64,000 nucleotides of DNA from Spizellomyces punctatus DAOM BR117. Lineage: Eukaryota; Chytridiomycota; Chytridiomycetes; Spizellomycetales; Spizellomycetaceae. The stretch is from contig NW_015971540.1 of assembly GCF_000182565.1 (NCBI RefSeq), positions 535,793-599,792 on the forward strand. Reading direction: 5' to 3'. The notes under the pieces were generated by a model, which did not search any database, was not told where the DNA came from, and saw nothing but the letters and a program-made list of their open reading frames with translations. Numbering within the stretch: the stretch's first letter is position 1; each line of letters starts with the position of its first letter. The position numbers were made by a program, and so were the translations under genes. Below, piece by piece: positions 31,929-44,985 of the stretch.

Positions 31929-34900
31929 ATGGACAGGGACGAGGTATGTCTTGAAGAATGGGGACGCTTCTACAACTGCCCTTAGAATACACATAACCTA
32001 AGTTGCGCCTTCAAGGCCCTCCTCCTCGAATCCCTCGCACTTCTCTTCTCGCTTGCAGATGAGCTCCGCAAGCTCGACATTACAAACGGTAAGAATGGAA
32101 ATTGGATCTTATTGGCACGGGCATTCTGCGATCAATGATTGAATTTGGAACATTCTTGTCACAGTTCGGGCCAGCGAGTTACACTATGACCAGAGTGATA
32201 TGGCCTTGGAGGCGCTCAATTTGGTGCGAGATCGTTGCAACCAACTCGAGGATGCCATCAGATCGGGCCAATCAAAAGGAAAAGGACGAAGCGCGGCACA
32301 TGCGCACGGCGGTGTTATCTCGTTCTCATCAACGGCAACCCTAGCAGAACCTATTCCATGGGAGAGTGAATTGCCAGGACCGAACGGCACTGGAGACTGG
32401 GAGATACATCCGCCACCGATTGGTGGCTCCCATACCCCTGGAAGTCTTGGAAGGCCGCGTACTGCGTTTGTGAAAGCTGGTTTTGGCGATCGGCATGAAG
32501 AGTATTCTCACACCGTCACTGGCCACTTGGCGAGATCCCCGGAGCGAACCGTGGATGCCGCAGATTATATGGAATCAAGTTCACGATCGTCAACCCAGCC
32601 GCAACCGGTCGCATATACCGCCTTATCAACAAGCTCACCAGCAAAATCGTTTCCATCTGGAACCTCTTGGCCTCCAGAAGATATATACGAAGCGCACCCG
32701 GTTAACCCAATCCCACCTTTCGTGACGCGTTCAATGACTAACGGCGTACCGCCTGCATTGTCAAGTACTTCGTCCCAGGTATGACATGCCTTGCGTTGAG
32801 CTCATGTGTTAAATGCCGGCACTAACACTAATGTAGCCAACACCCAGCGCTTCATCATTGACTGCTGCATCAGCCAGCCGTGATACGCAGCTCGAAACTT
32901 CACATTCCAAAAAGTGTATCGAAATCACGCCCAGTGATGTCGACACGGAAACGGTCTACGTCGCTTGTAAGGAATATAAAAAGCCGGAACCAAATTCGAT
33001 GGACATTAGCCTAAAGCCCGGGGACCGCGTGAAGATAACCTGCGTAATGGACGATAACGTCACCGCCTTGGGATCGAATCTGGTAACAGGGGCAGAAGGA
33101 ACTTTTCCACTTTCCTGCCTCACATTCAAGTTTGCGTGGGATGAACTTCAAGCTGATACCGGTAAAGTACCAGCTGGCACCGCCCAGTCAGCGCCAACAT
33201 CACTAGTTACTCCGGTCAGAAGGAACGAGCCGCCCGTAGCTGCACCACCGCCTCTAATGCATACCCCTATACCATCTGCGTCCACGGGCCCGTTCCCGCC
33301 ATCTGTAGCAACGTCTGGGGGGCCGTCTGGGGGATCATCGGGAGAGTCCTCTTCGTCACGAGTAAACAGCATGATGCCAGGACGATATCTTGCCATAAAG
33401 AGCTATCCCGCAAAAAGCGAACTGGAGATATCATTGAAGCTTGGTGACGAGGTCGAGGTCATATGTTTTGCTGAGGATGGGAACACTGCTTTCGGGCTGC
33501 ACATGCCAACAAAGAACCAAGGCGCTTTCCCTTCATCCTATTTGCGCCGGCTGCCTGACGACGTAAAGGACAAAAAGGACGTCATCCCGGAGTTCATGAC
33601 AAGTGCTTTGGCTGGCATGATGAGTAACGGCTCTAGTAGTAGTGCGGCCATTCCTATCCCTTACGAGGCTGAGCTGGCCAATCCAATTGGTGGATCCTCA
33701 TATGAGCTTCCATCAAGGAGTTCGTCCCTTGCCTCCAATAGCCGAGCAAGTATTGCGTCCAGCGCGTCCGCCAATGTTTCGCGAGAAAACTCCTTTAGCC
33801 GTCACTCAAACCCCGAGCCTTCAGGTCTTTCCTCCAATGTGCAAATACCACCTAGACAACTCCCTGCGTCTAGCGTACCGTCTTCGGAAGCATCCCCTAT
33901 TTCTGCCGTGTCATCGCAGCTGCGACCAGCCGACTCTCTGTCGAAAGAAACCAGGCATAATCGGGATCGTGATTCCGTCATGGCTGCTATAGCGGCTTTG
34001 GAAGAGGAAAATGCAACTGCTTACAAAGTGTACTCTGATACTATCGGGCGATTTAGAGCTGATGGACGCCCTGTACCATTAGCTATGGTAATGTCAACTT
34101 GTGGGATCGTTTAGTCTCACGTACATGATTACCACGGGATGCATGAACTGATCAGTTACATATGCTTATATTAGAATCTGGAACTCATGAAAGCTTTGAC
34201 AAACAATATGGCGCAATATAACTGGAATCGTGAAGAGCAAGAAGAGATGCTTAGGTATGCACTTTCGGTCGAATACTTGAGTCTTCATGTCCAGTATAGC
34301 AATCTAACCCTCTTACCAACAGGGAACGAGCGGAAAGTACCGAAGACGTGGATCACCAACAACCTCCCCAGCACCCGCCAGCCCCGATACGTTCGGAATC
34401 GTATGTGGGTACGCACGAGGTTTTAGGCCAGTTCCAGCAACGCGTCAGCATTTTCCGAGAAAAGGGATACCATCCAGCGGCTCCACAGGTGTTGGGCTCG
34501 GTAAGCCGGCTGGTGCTGGTCATTAGAAACTAGCTGTATAAGAAGTGGACTGAACCGTCATGCAATTTTCTTCGTTTGACAGGCGGCTCGAGGAGGTCAA
34601 GAGGAGCACGTCGTCCCTCCGCGCCAACAGATATCATCCGAAGAAGCTCAGAAACAGCGAGCAACCCTCATATCGATTGTACTGGAACTGGAATACACGG
34701 AGACCAATTATAGAAATGACTTGCATGCGTTGATAGACGTACGTTTCTTACAATTGGTAGCGACCTTGATTCTTATTAACCTGCATCGCGCCACAGCATA
34801 TCATGAAGCCTATGATCGCCGAAAACATTGTCCGAAAAGCCGACATCGATCACATCTTTAAGATCATTCCTCAGTTATGCAGCCTTAGTGATATCCTCGC

Positions 34901-36382
34901 TGTTCAACTCTCGGAGGCAGCGCAGAACTTTGATAGAGATCCCTTTGCTGTTGGCACCGTATTTCTGAATCACGTTAGTAGCCGCGTTTGCACCTGTAGT
35001 CTTTGTCGACTTCTTCTGATTGATTCATCGCTGTTATCTCATAGGTGGAGGAGTGGAATATCTACATTAAATACGTGGAGAACTATGCAATGGCCAAGAA
35101 GACCATACGGCGACTCGAAGACTCTAAAACATGTGGTGAAGCTTTCAAACAATTCTTAGAGGTAATTACATGGATTCGCCATTCTTACGAATCCGTTACT
35201 GAATTCAGGAGGGTTTATCTCAGAAATGTCGCCGAAAACCCGAATGCCACAGAACCGATATTCACGGATTCTTAATATTACCCATTCAGAGAATCAGTCG
35301 TTACTGGCTTTTGCTTCAGCGTACGTGCAATTGTGCGGTGATTGCTTCTTTGTTTAGTTGTTGATGGAAGAATTGCTGCAGGTTTGAGGAAACATAGTGA
35401 CCACACTAACCCGGCGTGTGAAACGTGAGTTAACCCAGTCTGTATTGCATGAACTGTGAGCCAGGATTAACCTTTCGGTCTGCAGTCTCGAGGTGGCTGG
35501 GCAGTACATGTTCCAGATAGGTAGTATGTTAGACTATGTCAAGCGAAGGGACGATGAAATGCATCGCATGTTTGAAATTGCGGGCGAAGTCAAAGGGTTT
35601 CCGGTGCGTTTCTCAATCTCGTTGGGCTTTGAAAGACCAGATAATTGAATAATCTCCCGTGCCTAGGCGAATATCATCTCCTTCACTCAACGACGCTTTA
35701 TTGCCCAATACGAAGCGGATGAAGTGACTGGGGCGAAAAGGCTTATTCTCTTCCTATTCTCGGACTGCATCCTGGTATGCACATATCGCAAACCGCGGGA
35801 CATTGCAGCAGACGGTAAGAAATACGAACTGGCCTTAAAAGTGGAATCCAAAGGCATGGTTATCGAAGACGATCATGGTAGGCATCTGTATTCCTTCTTT
35901 GCAGTACCCTGGTATACCTTTTAATTGGGATTACCATCATAGACGATCCGTCCATGATCCGGCTTCGTTTTACGGAACACAACCCACCAACGTCACAATC
36001 AAGCGCCAACTCCCGAGACAGTTCCACATCGGGTGGTTTCCGCATTTCGTGGGAAAGATCTCGGTCCTCTGTAAGCCTATCCGATCATCACGGACACGGC
36101 GGTCGTCGCCTGTCGTCGGACTTGGACGAACCAGTCCATTTACTACTGGTCTTGCGATTTGCCGATAGCCGAACGAGAGATGAGTTCATTTCAGATGTGA
36201 AGAAAGCGGAAGAATGGGGATTGAGAAGATTGAGGGAAAAGGAAAAGGGTGGTGGTGTCCCTGCGGAGGTCCCTCCTGTACGAGAGAAGAGAGGAAGCTT
36301 GGCAGAGAGGGCGTCGGTGTTTGAGTTGACAAATGGGGAGGACCTGTTGAATGAGTTGTATTATCAGGGGAAAGTTGGATGA
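31929..36382 (+). CDS. SH3-SH3-DH-PH Rho guanine nucleotide exchange factor
   Basis: Fourteen exons: 31929-31943, 31986-32088, 32165-32778, 32837-34087, 34175-34254, 34323-34500, 34583-34738, 34797-34973, 35045-35161, 35209-35320, 35382-35424, 35486-35603, 35667-35877, 35943-36382. Every phase closes, giving 1,204 residues. The 15-nt first exon (MDRDE) is supported by its GTATGT donor and the only in-frame route into KALLLESLALLFSLADELRKL. SH3-1 is about 285-340 (YVACKEYKK...GAEGTFPLSCL) and SH3-2 about 426-482 (YLAIKSYPAKSE...NQGAFPSSYL). The DH domain runs from about 770 (LISIVLELEYTETNYRNDL) to 975 with ILPIQRISRYWLLLQ. A PH domain follows (RRFIAQYEAD...LILFLFSDCILV). It should activate a Rho/Cdc42 GTPase in polarity or actin control, with the SH3 pair binding Pro-rich partners (family knowledge; partners unknown). 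Confidence 0.92.
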
Positions 36383-36649
36383 GACGTGATAGATGTCGAA
36401 TGTTCGGTGCATATAACTTTCTCATGGGACACTTGGCGGCTATCTGTTGTACATAGGTTGTTGTGTGGGAGATATTCTAAATAGTTGGGATTCGAGGTCT
36501 GTGATCCGCCGCCAATTGGACGGTGAATTCAGGCGACAACCAAGTTTGAAGCTGAGGGCACATGTGACAATTAGAGACATGGAAACGATTTTACTATTCA
36601 TCTGTACTATTATTTACATATCAATTACAAAATTTCATGAACCTTTTGG
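36383..36649. other. Short convergent intergenic region
   Basis: Two stops face each other (RhoGEF plus, PLD minus). No coding or repeat signal is seen; it is AT-rich near 36590-36630, as expected for 3' processing. Confidence 0.5.
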
Positions 36650-39600
36650 CTACGTAAATACTCTGCGAGGCGCCAACTGATGCAACCCTTTAAACAAACG
36701 AGACAGCTCTTCCTCTTCCAAAAAGTGGACAGGAAAACGGACAGCATGCCCCCTCACCCTCTTCTCCAAAATCTCTTTTGCCAAAAGGTCACCGTCACTT
36801 TCATTGAGAAGAACATCACCGGTTTCGGTAGTGTCTCGAGCAAGTTCCTGGTCATCCATTAAATCTTTTACGCGGAGGGTAAGAGGTACTCCTTGCTCTT
36901 TAGCCATGTCGTTCATATGCTTTTCCATGTTTTCTTCCACTTCTCCACCGCGTGTTCGAAGGAAATCTTTGTAGTCTTTCCAATTTTTTACAGTGTCATC
37001 TGGGACGACGTGAAAGACGTGGCGCAACGTTCTGGTATTGATGTCCAATGTTGTGGTCCAAAACTCCCAGCAGGCATCAGAGACAGGGTCAAGGAGGGCG
37101 GGTTCAGTGCTGTACTCTTCTGGCTTGTGCGTTTCGTCCGCGGAATACACATCGGTCATTGCTGGAGGGAAGGGAACTCCGAGATGTTCATGAAACAGGC
37201 GGAGACGAAGTGAGTAGACAAAGTTGGAGGCGTTCGGGTAGGGATTGGATGCCATGGTCGTCGTGATACCCTTTGTGTCCGTCAAAAGAATGGCGAGTTC
37301 AGAGTCGCGGGAACCCATTTGTGAGCGATCATTGATGTTGGCGCTTCCAATGAGTGCGTAGCGGTCATCAACAAGTAGGATCTTTATTATGGTAAGTATT
37401 CTTGATTTCAGTGCGCATCAATGTGCAAGAACCTACCTTTGCATGCACATAGACCTGTTCAGTTACCAACCGATTACCCAAGACATCCCATTTTCGAAGT
37501 CCCACAAAACAGATATATTTGCCAAGTTGATCCTTGCTAATGCCTCCCTTCTCCAGCTCGTCCAATAGCCCTCGGATGCATTCCGTTTGGGCACTGAGAA
37601 CATACGGCAATGCGGGATCTGAATCGCCTTTAGTCACATCCCCGTGAAACGCAGGAAAAAGAGGTATGATAATGTAGGCCCTATATTGCTCGCCCTTCGC
37701 GTGCGCTACCAGAATACGGTGAGCCAGGGTGGATGCGATCGGGTTATGGACTCGAACACGGGAGATAGGAAGCTTTTGACCGCGGCGATTGAAATGGGGG
37801 GGCTCCTTTCCTTGTGGTGACTGGTGCTGTACATGCGGAGAAGGAGAAGAAAATTTCGTGATAAAAAACTGGTTTTCGATATAGACATAATGTTTAGAGT
37901 TGCGGATAAGGTCAATGTACGCGTTGTTGATGGATTTCTCCCGAGGAGTTCCCGCCGACCATTGCGACGCAGATCTGCATTAAGATATAAGCGACCACGT
38001 CCAGTTTGTAACCGGCAATAATAGCATGCATTTGAAAACAAAGCTATACCTCAGGATTTGTATCTGAAGAGATCCAGTTGCCTCCTCCGGCGTCTGTTGA
38101 ATTAAGCACTGACTGGGGTAAAGCCACGGAATGACATGGTCTGCTTTTTTCTTCTCCCACTACGGTAGTAACGTCCAATATAAGTACAACGTGCACGATT
38201 CGCTGTCCGATGGACATTTTCAATTCGTCTTTTGTACCTTTGCGAAATTCCATCGCTGAATAAAGTGCCAGACCAAGTCATCCACAGGGCCTTCAATGTT
38301 TTCCTCTCCAGGACGTTTACGGAATGTACATGCGATGTCGTGCCAAGGCATTCTGTAACCATAACGGTCACACACATGCAAAGTGTAATGTCATGACCAT
38401 CAGTTTCTCACCTGGCCGTATGGTCTCGTGGAATGATATCCTCAAAAGGTTTCTCGCCAAGTTTTAAGAAGTCCTTAATTCGCGGATTGCTGTAATCCTG
38501 CAGCCCAAAATGTTAAAGGGTTTACAAAAACAACTACGCTCGCAAATCATATCTCAATATCAACCAACCTGCCCAGGAAAAATGTTTGCCAGCGGCTTGG
38601 ACGGCAAATGATCTAATGCACGTTTAGGTGCATCTGCATTTTCATCCTGCCTTTCAGTCATTTTGCCCTCGGTGGGCATGAAGAGAGAGGTCGGTGGAGT
38701 GCCTGCTTGAATGTTAGTTGTGCTGATGACACCATTTCTTTCGGTTTCTGGTTTCTTGCTGTCATCTACGTTCTCAGCTGACGGGGCGATAGAGTCTTTT
38801 GCGTGCTCGCCATTGACCAAATGCAAAGCATCGTGCACAAGCGGGGAACATTCAATTGTGCCGTGTTTGTGAGATTGATGTTCATTGAGAAGATTAGAGT
38901 CCTTCTCGGATGCTTCAATCTTGTTTGATATCTCATTGCCATCTGTTCGAGGTTCAAGGTGGCCTTGACTATTGTAGACCAGATCGTCCCGCAAAGTGTG
39001 TTCTGCAGTGTCGTAGCGACCAACGCACAGGTCAATTCCGCCGATGAACGCAATTTTCCTGCCGATTGCCGTACAGCTTGATCAGGATGCTGTGTGCTAA
39101 AAGACAGTAAATGTATAATTACTTACCGATCAATGATAGCCGCCTTCTCATGGTGTGCCCACATGACCGTATCGAGAACTGGGCCGATAAACCCTCTCCC
39201 TTGATCCGGATGTCTCAATACTACGATATTACTCCTCTCCTTCAGCTCCAATTCGCCATTAGGGTCTTCCACAGCGGGATCAAGAAGATAATACGGCATT
39301 TTTCTAGCCATGAACGCCTCCTTGGCGTGTAAGGACGCGTTAGGAAGGTTCATCTCTTTGTACAAGAGAATGTAGATGCGAACGCCTTCGTTTGCTTTCT
39401 TGAAGAGAAGGCGATCAAGTCGGGTGGGCAAGTGCTCGTTATGTATGCCATCAGCACCTCGACGCAGAAAGATTTCGGGAGTTATAAACCAATCTGCTAG
39501 AAGGATCAGTACCTGCCATCCGTGACAAACCACATTCGACGATATACCTGCAATCAAGATTTCCTTTTCCGCGGACACAATTGCATCATAGACTTGCTCA

Positions 39601-41190
39601 AAGTGCGCACTTGCATCCACCATCCATTTGACGCAGTCTGCATGAGTTCCTAGGCGAACCGGCGCGAAGGAGTCATAGCGGCCAACGTCTGCCTGCACCT
39701 GCCTGAACCACGTCGTTCGCTCTCGCCGCAGTTCAAGCTGTGCTACCCATTCTCTCGCTACACGAGCCCGTCCACGTCCGCCTATTTCATAGTGGAAATC
39801 GATGAGGAGATCACGAAAGCCATTGAGGACGGCCAGTCGGTGCTTGTCCTAAGAGACGTTATGTTATTTTCGTGGTTGAAGCTGTGCATCCTGCGGCTTT
39901 AATTCTTACCTTGACCCATATTTCATTGGTGCGCTTATTGAAAGGCCTCAATACCAACGCGTTTCGTAGAGCATGATGCTGTCTGCCTCCAGGGCGCACT
40001 GATACACGATCTTCGAGATTGCCGGTGGGATCCTCATCACGTGGGTGAAAGTCCATCTGTTTACGTTGAGTATCTTTATGCAGGACCTGAAAGTACCCAT
40101 CAATTAACAACACTTCTTGGGGGGTGATATCCATTGGGGAGTAAAAGTACAATAGGTAGTTTGAACGCAGAGCCAGCCATCGCTGTTGGGACGTCCGCGG
40201 TACAAGAAAATCCGGGAAACAAAAGACCTGGACAATGAAGGTCAACAATGAGCTCAACCCTGTTGCTATATGCACGGACTCTTACATCGTTCTTTCTCCC
40301 TCCCCGCCGCTTTTTAACCCATCCCTCTTTGCCCTTCACACCGTCGTGCCACGTTCCAATCAAACTCGTCCGAGATAGCTCAATTAGCCCGCATACAATC
40401 ATTCCCCTTCTTCTCTCTTCTACAGCAGCCCAGGTTTCTCCTAGGATATTCCATGGTTCTTTAACCTCCTTCAAAACGCGTCGCAAGAACTCGACAAGCT
40501 CTTCCCCTCTTCGTTCGCCTTTTAGCAATGGCTTCGGGACTGGCCTCTTTTCTGTTGGAGTCCAATATTGTCCATTATCTTCTTCATGAACATGTTTGAC
40601 TTCATCCTCATCGCCATTGCGTGTCTTCTCAGACAATTCATCCCTTTTAATTGGGGAGATGCCGGCTCTTCTCACAAGGCGTTTTTGTATTCTTTTGAAT
40701 CGAGGGTCGTTGTTATCGGGATCTGACAGGAGCACAGAGAATCGATGAAAGTCTTTGGGGCGTATGCTGAGAGTCCAGTGCGTTCCGGTGGGCTTGTGAG
40801 TGAACTCAATTTCGTGGGCATCTTTATAATGGGGCCCCTGATGTGTTCGGAAGGAGCCATGCTTGATGTTATCCCAATCGTACCAGCGCTGTTTTAGGAA
40901 AGGTATTGTTCTAACGAGCTTGATCTGTTACAATCATGAGAAACTAATTGGAAGGCACGAAAATACACTGCAAATGGTACCTCCAAGTCCTCGAACCTCG
41001 GCTCAGGATAACCAGTATCACTAGCCGATACAAACATTCCCTCCGGGCTCTCACCCACCCTCTCCGCCTCATCGTCTGAATTTCTCCTTTCCTCCGACTT
41101 TTGAAGGCGGTGCCTTTCCCGCCATTGTTTTATCCTTTCTGCAGTTGCAGTGCGACTGAGGAAACGGAAAGGGGACCCGTCCGTGTCCAT
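36650..41190 (-). CDS. PLD1: Phospholipase D (PX-PH, two HKD motifs)
   Basis: Eleven exons: 41190-40969, 40924-40286, 40227-39910, 39848-39548, 39496-39127, 39058-38569, 38497-38412, 38352-38238, 38150-38050, 37974-37437, 37381-36650; in-frame total 1,303 residues. The N-terminal PX region includes IKLVRTIPFLKQRWYDWDNI and HWTLSIRPKDFHRF. A PH-like segment follows (GKEGWVKKRRG ... QQRWLALRSNYLLYFY). HKD1 is HHEKAAIID then IAFIGGIDLC at about 607-625. RMPWHDIACTF and SASQWSAGT are conserved PLD signatures. HKD2 is HAKILLVDD then GSANINDRS at about 1058-1075, and IENQFFIT precedes it. It hydrolyses phosphatidylcholine to phosphatidic acid, as in yeast Spo14. A 51-nt in-frame intron (39547-39497) interrupts the catalytic start; unspliced reading adds 17 residues. 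An acidic low-complexity insert lies between about 640 and 770. Confidence 0.95.
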
Positions 41191-41247
41191 TTAATTTCAT
41201 AAAATAGGTCTCTTGGTTTTTTTGTTTTTGCACGTACGTCAGGAGTC

Positions 41248-41923
41248 TCAAGAATGTAATGGGGATTTTGGTGGGAGGATTTCGCATGTCGAAAGAACAC
41301 TTTTAAACTGGATCTGCTGTGGAGGCTTAGTCGAATGGGCACGTTCTCCAAAGAACTCAAGCATGACATCATTCATTTCCTTTTCGTGGCGGGAAATAAA
41401 ATGAAATGTATATGCATTGCAGTCGATTCGCTCCATTGCAGCCAGTTTATCCTGGATTAACCTTCGTGTCATCACAAATCCACAGATGCAACTGGCCCAA
41501 TTGATGATGCCCGCAATCCATATCCTCCACACCGACATCCGTCAACCATTTATCGACAAATTCTTTTCGCTTGATGACGCTCTTCCCAAAAAACATTATC
41601 CGAGCCTCCTCCTCGCTCAACTCTACAATCTTTGTTTCCATTTCAACTTGTTTCCGAACTTCCCACATCGCGCAGCGAACCAGATTGGTGACTGGCTTTT
41701 CTGCAGTTGAAATAAAAAAGGGCGTGTAGACCTGGATTATCTGCTTGGTGTCCATCGTATGTTCGATAAACCACCAGCGCACTTCTTCTTCGCTTTGCTC
41801 TTTGGTGTCAGGGGGTACTGTCCAGTGCAAAGTCCTAGTGAAATGGTTCTGGTCGGTTCCAATGACTTGGTGAATGGAAGGCATCTGCAGCGAAGCGTCT
41901 GTTTTCAGGTCCGTGGCAGGCAT
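41248..41923 (-). CDS. Hypothetical protein, two exons
   Basis: Two leftward frames overlap with a one-base offset: one starts at ATG 41923 (MPATDLKTDAS...), the other ends at 41248. A 55-nt GTTGAC...GCCAG segment (41546-41492) joins them in phase and yields 206 residues. The joined protein reads HWTVPPDTKEQSEEEVRWWFI, FGKSVIKRKEFVDK, then CCICGFVMTRRLIQDK. No family is recognised and no signal peptide is visible. The stop lies 58 bp upstream of the PLD start on the same strand, so it may share regulation. The intron donor is weak, so a frameshift is the main alternative. Confidence 0.45.
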
Positions 41924-44148
41924 AGCTTGCGAATCCGGGCAACAGTGCAGGGTTGTGCTGGAATTTTGTCTGGGAAGTAAATGTGAGCTGACGTGTGCTG
42001 TCACGTGAACGCACGTGTGATTATAAACAAACGGTCAAATACACATCTGGAATCCAAATCATCTACGTTCCTTCTTTGGTATACAGCCAAAACCCAATGC
42101 TTCAACCCTCTTACTAGGGCCTGTTTTCCAGCACCTTTGTTGAACACCTAACAGCAGACACCAAAACCATCGCATCCACGGTATCCAGACTTGGCAAGAA
42201 CGTTTTTGTGGATCTCTCATCAGCGCTCTCCCACCTATTGCAGCTATCGCATCGCAACCAGGACATCCGTCACATCCGTCACAGTCACATCTGCTTACAG
42301 TATCTCCAGCATCTGCAAAGTCTGCACTTGTGAAACCGCACAACTCTGCACCATAAAATACACCTCATCGTTCGATTTGCACTAGGTGCCTCCTTGCCAA
42401 CTTGCGCATCATCACCTCTCATCCTCCAGTCTCAAAGTGATGCCAAGTCTCTAACATAGCGGCACTGATTCGCGACACTATCTCATAGCTCTCTTGGTTC
42501 TTTTGGTCCTAGCAATGGCTAGGCAAAGCGTACATTCAGGGATACTCTTTTTGATCATAGTACGCATGGCGCCCTGTGACCCGAGTAACTTTCAAAATCG
42601 TATTGGTAGCAGACGCCCGATGCACCCTGTCGATGGTAGTGTGGTAATTGGTATCAATGGCTATAAGAAACGCCAGGCACTGGAGGAAGCCACGATTCTA
42701 GGCCGGATGACCAACAGCATGGTTCCTTTATCTGCTCTACAGCGCGGCTTTTCCACTGGCATTACTGGTCATCATTTGTTCTTGACACGACGGTTGATTC
42801 CATTCATGTCTGCTGCTTTCAAAGAATGCGGGCTATTAAACAGCGAATGTGCATGATAAAAAGTTAGATCAAGAGCAGAGTCGGCTACTGCTTGTCCCAA
42901 AACGAATAATCGTTACGTGACGAGGAGAATCCAATAGCCATTGTCACATAGCAAATTGCGCACTTCATGATGCCATCACTGTGCTGACAGACATTGCACG
43001 TCCGAATCTTTTTGCTTGTTGTCTTGTGGCAGGGAGATAAAGGGACATTACCGCATCTTTGGCAGTAGCATGGCATCCTCTGCTGGCACATCAAAAGTGC
43101 GTACAAGGAGAGCATCATCTTCCAGTAATATCGGCGGCCATGGTTGCATCGTGGCCATGACAGATTGATGTACGCTTTTAAATATCCACTGAGCGATTAG
43201 ATCAGTTATATTTTTCAACATTTTTTCGCTTGTTCCCTTGCCATAAAGTAATCAAAATATCATATGTCCCACATTGTTGTCACCTGATGCCATGGAAAGG
43301 ACACAAAACTCCTACCAGCCGTCCCTTATAGAAAACTAATCTCTACCAACTGTCGAACACGCCTAGCCCCACTCTGATGACAGAAAGTGACTCGCTCCGC
43401 TTTCAAGCAAAAGCCAATAACCTGTAAATGAAGTGAATGGCGAAAAGCGCAGTTCGAGAATTGAGTTGGAGCTGCAATGTCTGAACAGATAATTGCATTG
43501 CTGGGGACACAAAGCGGCTTCCGTTTAACAATTTCAATTTTTTACCATATGCAAAAGTGCATATCTTGTTAAACATGTACCACAACGAATGCCGCTATGC
43601 AAAATTCCGCTTTTCATCGCTTGCAAGGAAAATTATGGGAGAAAATAACAGCAATGGTACGAATTGCCATTCCCCACTTCAACAGTGGAAAGGTCGAGGC
43701 CTTGTGGAGAGTTGTATCTCTAACACGTGGCCGCATTTCTGTGTGACGTCCCCGTACGGCAAACGCGTTTGTTTCATGTTTCAGATGTTATATCCACAAC
43801 CACTCTCTATGTTAATATGAATTATGTAATAGAGATCATGTCACACGTTTGTTTTACACGTTTGAAGAATGGAGTTATGGCTTGAAAAGAAGATTGGGGT
43901 TGGAAACAACGGCAGCCGGGGATTTTTGTCTCAAGCGATCCTCCGTAGCGTCCTTTTTCCTTTAGCTTCTTTGTTCTTTTCCTACTTTCCAACTTGCTTG
44001 CCTCAAGGCATTTGTTGAGTTCGTCCTTAAAGTCCTTTTTTTTACTTTGGATTCTCCTTCTCGCACTTGTTGTCCGATTGCATCTTTCTTTACTTTGACG
44101 TCGGCCCCTCTTTTGTCGATTGGAGCTGCGTAGACGACAAGGAAAGAA
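41924..44148. other. Intergenic region with weak small frames
   Basis: No gene is supported. A 120-codon frame at 42494-42856 and a Cys-rich 77-codon frame at 42885-43118 on the minus strand (with CYCQRCG and CNVCQHSD) start with ATG but have no family match I can name. The repeat of GTCACATCCGTCACA-type units near 42265-42295 is minor. The final part is the promoter of the secreted Pro-rich protein. Confidence 0.4.
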
Positions 44149-44985
44149 ATGAGGGTTAGCTTGATCCTCAGTACGGCATTGGCACTGGTGGCCTCGCTGG
44201 CAACTGTGGATGCCCAGGTCAATCTTCCGCCGGCCGGATATCCTGGCCCCGATAGTGCTTCCTCTGTCACTGTCGCTTCCACGGATGCCACACGTACTCC
44301 TCCACCCGCTCCCCCTACGACCTCGGTCGTTATCAAATCCGCAGAAACGCTTGCCGTGGGAGGAATAGAAACCATCTCAATCAATCAAGGAACGCAGCCT
44401 CCACCGCCCCCACCGCAACAGACTCCTCCTCCTCCTCCACCACCTCCCCCTCAACAGACGAGTCCATCGCCCACAACCCCACCAGTCACTATTGCGACGA
44501 CAGCACAGGAAACGAGGACGAATGGAGGAAATCAAGTTACAGTCACCTTCCTGCCCCATGATCCAAGGACAAGAGGTGGCGAGTCAGGCGGGAACGGTGG
44601 AAACGTCCAAACAGTTACGGTTACCAGAACTGTGACGATTCAGGTCACAAATGCTGCCGTCTGCACTCAGAACACAAAGACAAAGGGCAAACACGGCCAT
44701 GGCAAAAAGTCTGGCAACGGTGGAAATGGCAAAAAGAATGGTGGAAATGACAACAAGACTGGTGGAAATGGCAATACCAATACTGGAAATGGCAGTGGAG
44801 GCATGACGCTTGTGGATGCTATTCGAGAAATATTTCAGCTAGAACCTTTGCCGAACGCAGGCCAAGGGCGAGGGAACACAAACTTTGCCAGTCCCACCCA
44901 AACCGCTCGGAAACCCCGTTCCCCAGCTGGTAAGAATCTGTCTGGATTGAATTTAACAATGTCTCCTCAGAGGGCTTACTTGTGA
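44149..44985 (+). CDS. Secreted Pro-rich/Gly-Asn-rich low-complexity protein
   Basis: Opening MRVSLILSTALALVASLATVDA is a signal peptide. The mature part has a Thr/Ser/Pro region, a polyproline core (PPPPPPQQTPPPP), Val/Thr-rich VTVTRTVTIQVTN and a Lys/Gly/Asn-rich repeat (GNGGNGKKNGGND). No enzyme domain or transmembrane segment is seen. Read straight through it is 278 residues. A probable 41-nt intron (GTAAGAATC...TCCTCAG, 44930-44970, with a TTTAAC branch motif) would change the C-terminus and move the stop to 44997-44999. It is likely a cell-wall or extracellular matrix protein (inference from composition). Confidence 0.75.
   Translation: MRVSLILSTALALVASLATVDAQVNLPPAGYPGPDSASSVTVASTDATRTPPPAPPTTSVVIKSAETLAVGGIETISINQGTQPPPPPPQQTPPPPPPPPPQQTSPSPTTPPVTIATTAQETRTNGGNQVTVTFLPHDPRTRGGESGGNGGNVQTVTVTRTVTIQVTNAAVCTQNTKTKGKHGHGKKSGNGGNGKKNGGNDNKTGGNGNTNTGNGSGGMTLVDAIREIFQLEPLPNAGQGRGNTNFASPTQTARKPRSPAGKNLSGLNLTMSPQRAYL

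Noticed and set aside
41924-42004. Upstream extension of the orphan frame at 41.9 kb
   Set aside because: It starts at GTG; eukaryotic initiation is better placed at ATG 41923.
42885-43118. Small Cys-rich (zinc ribbon or RING-like) gene on the minus strand
   Set aside because: The Cys spacing fits no zinc-binding family I know, and there is no promoter or splice support.
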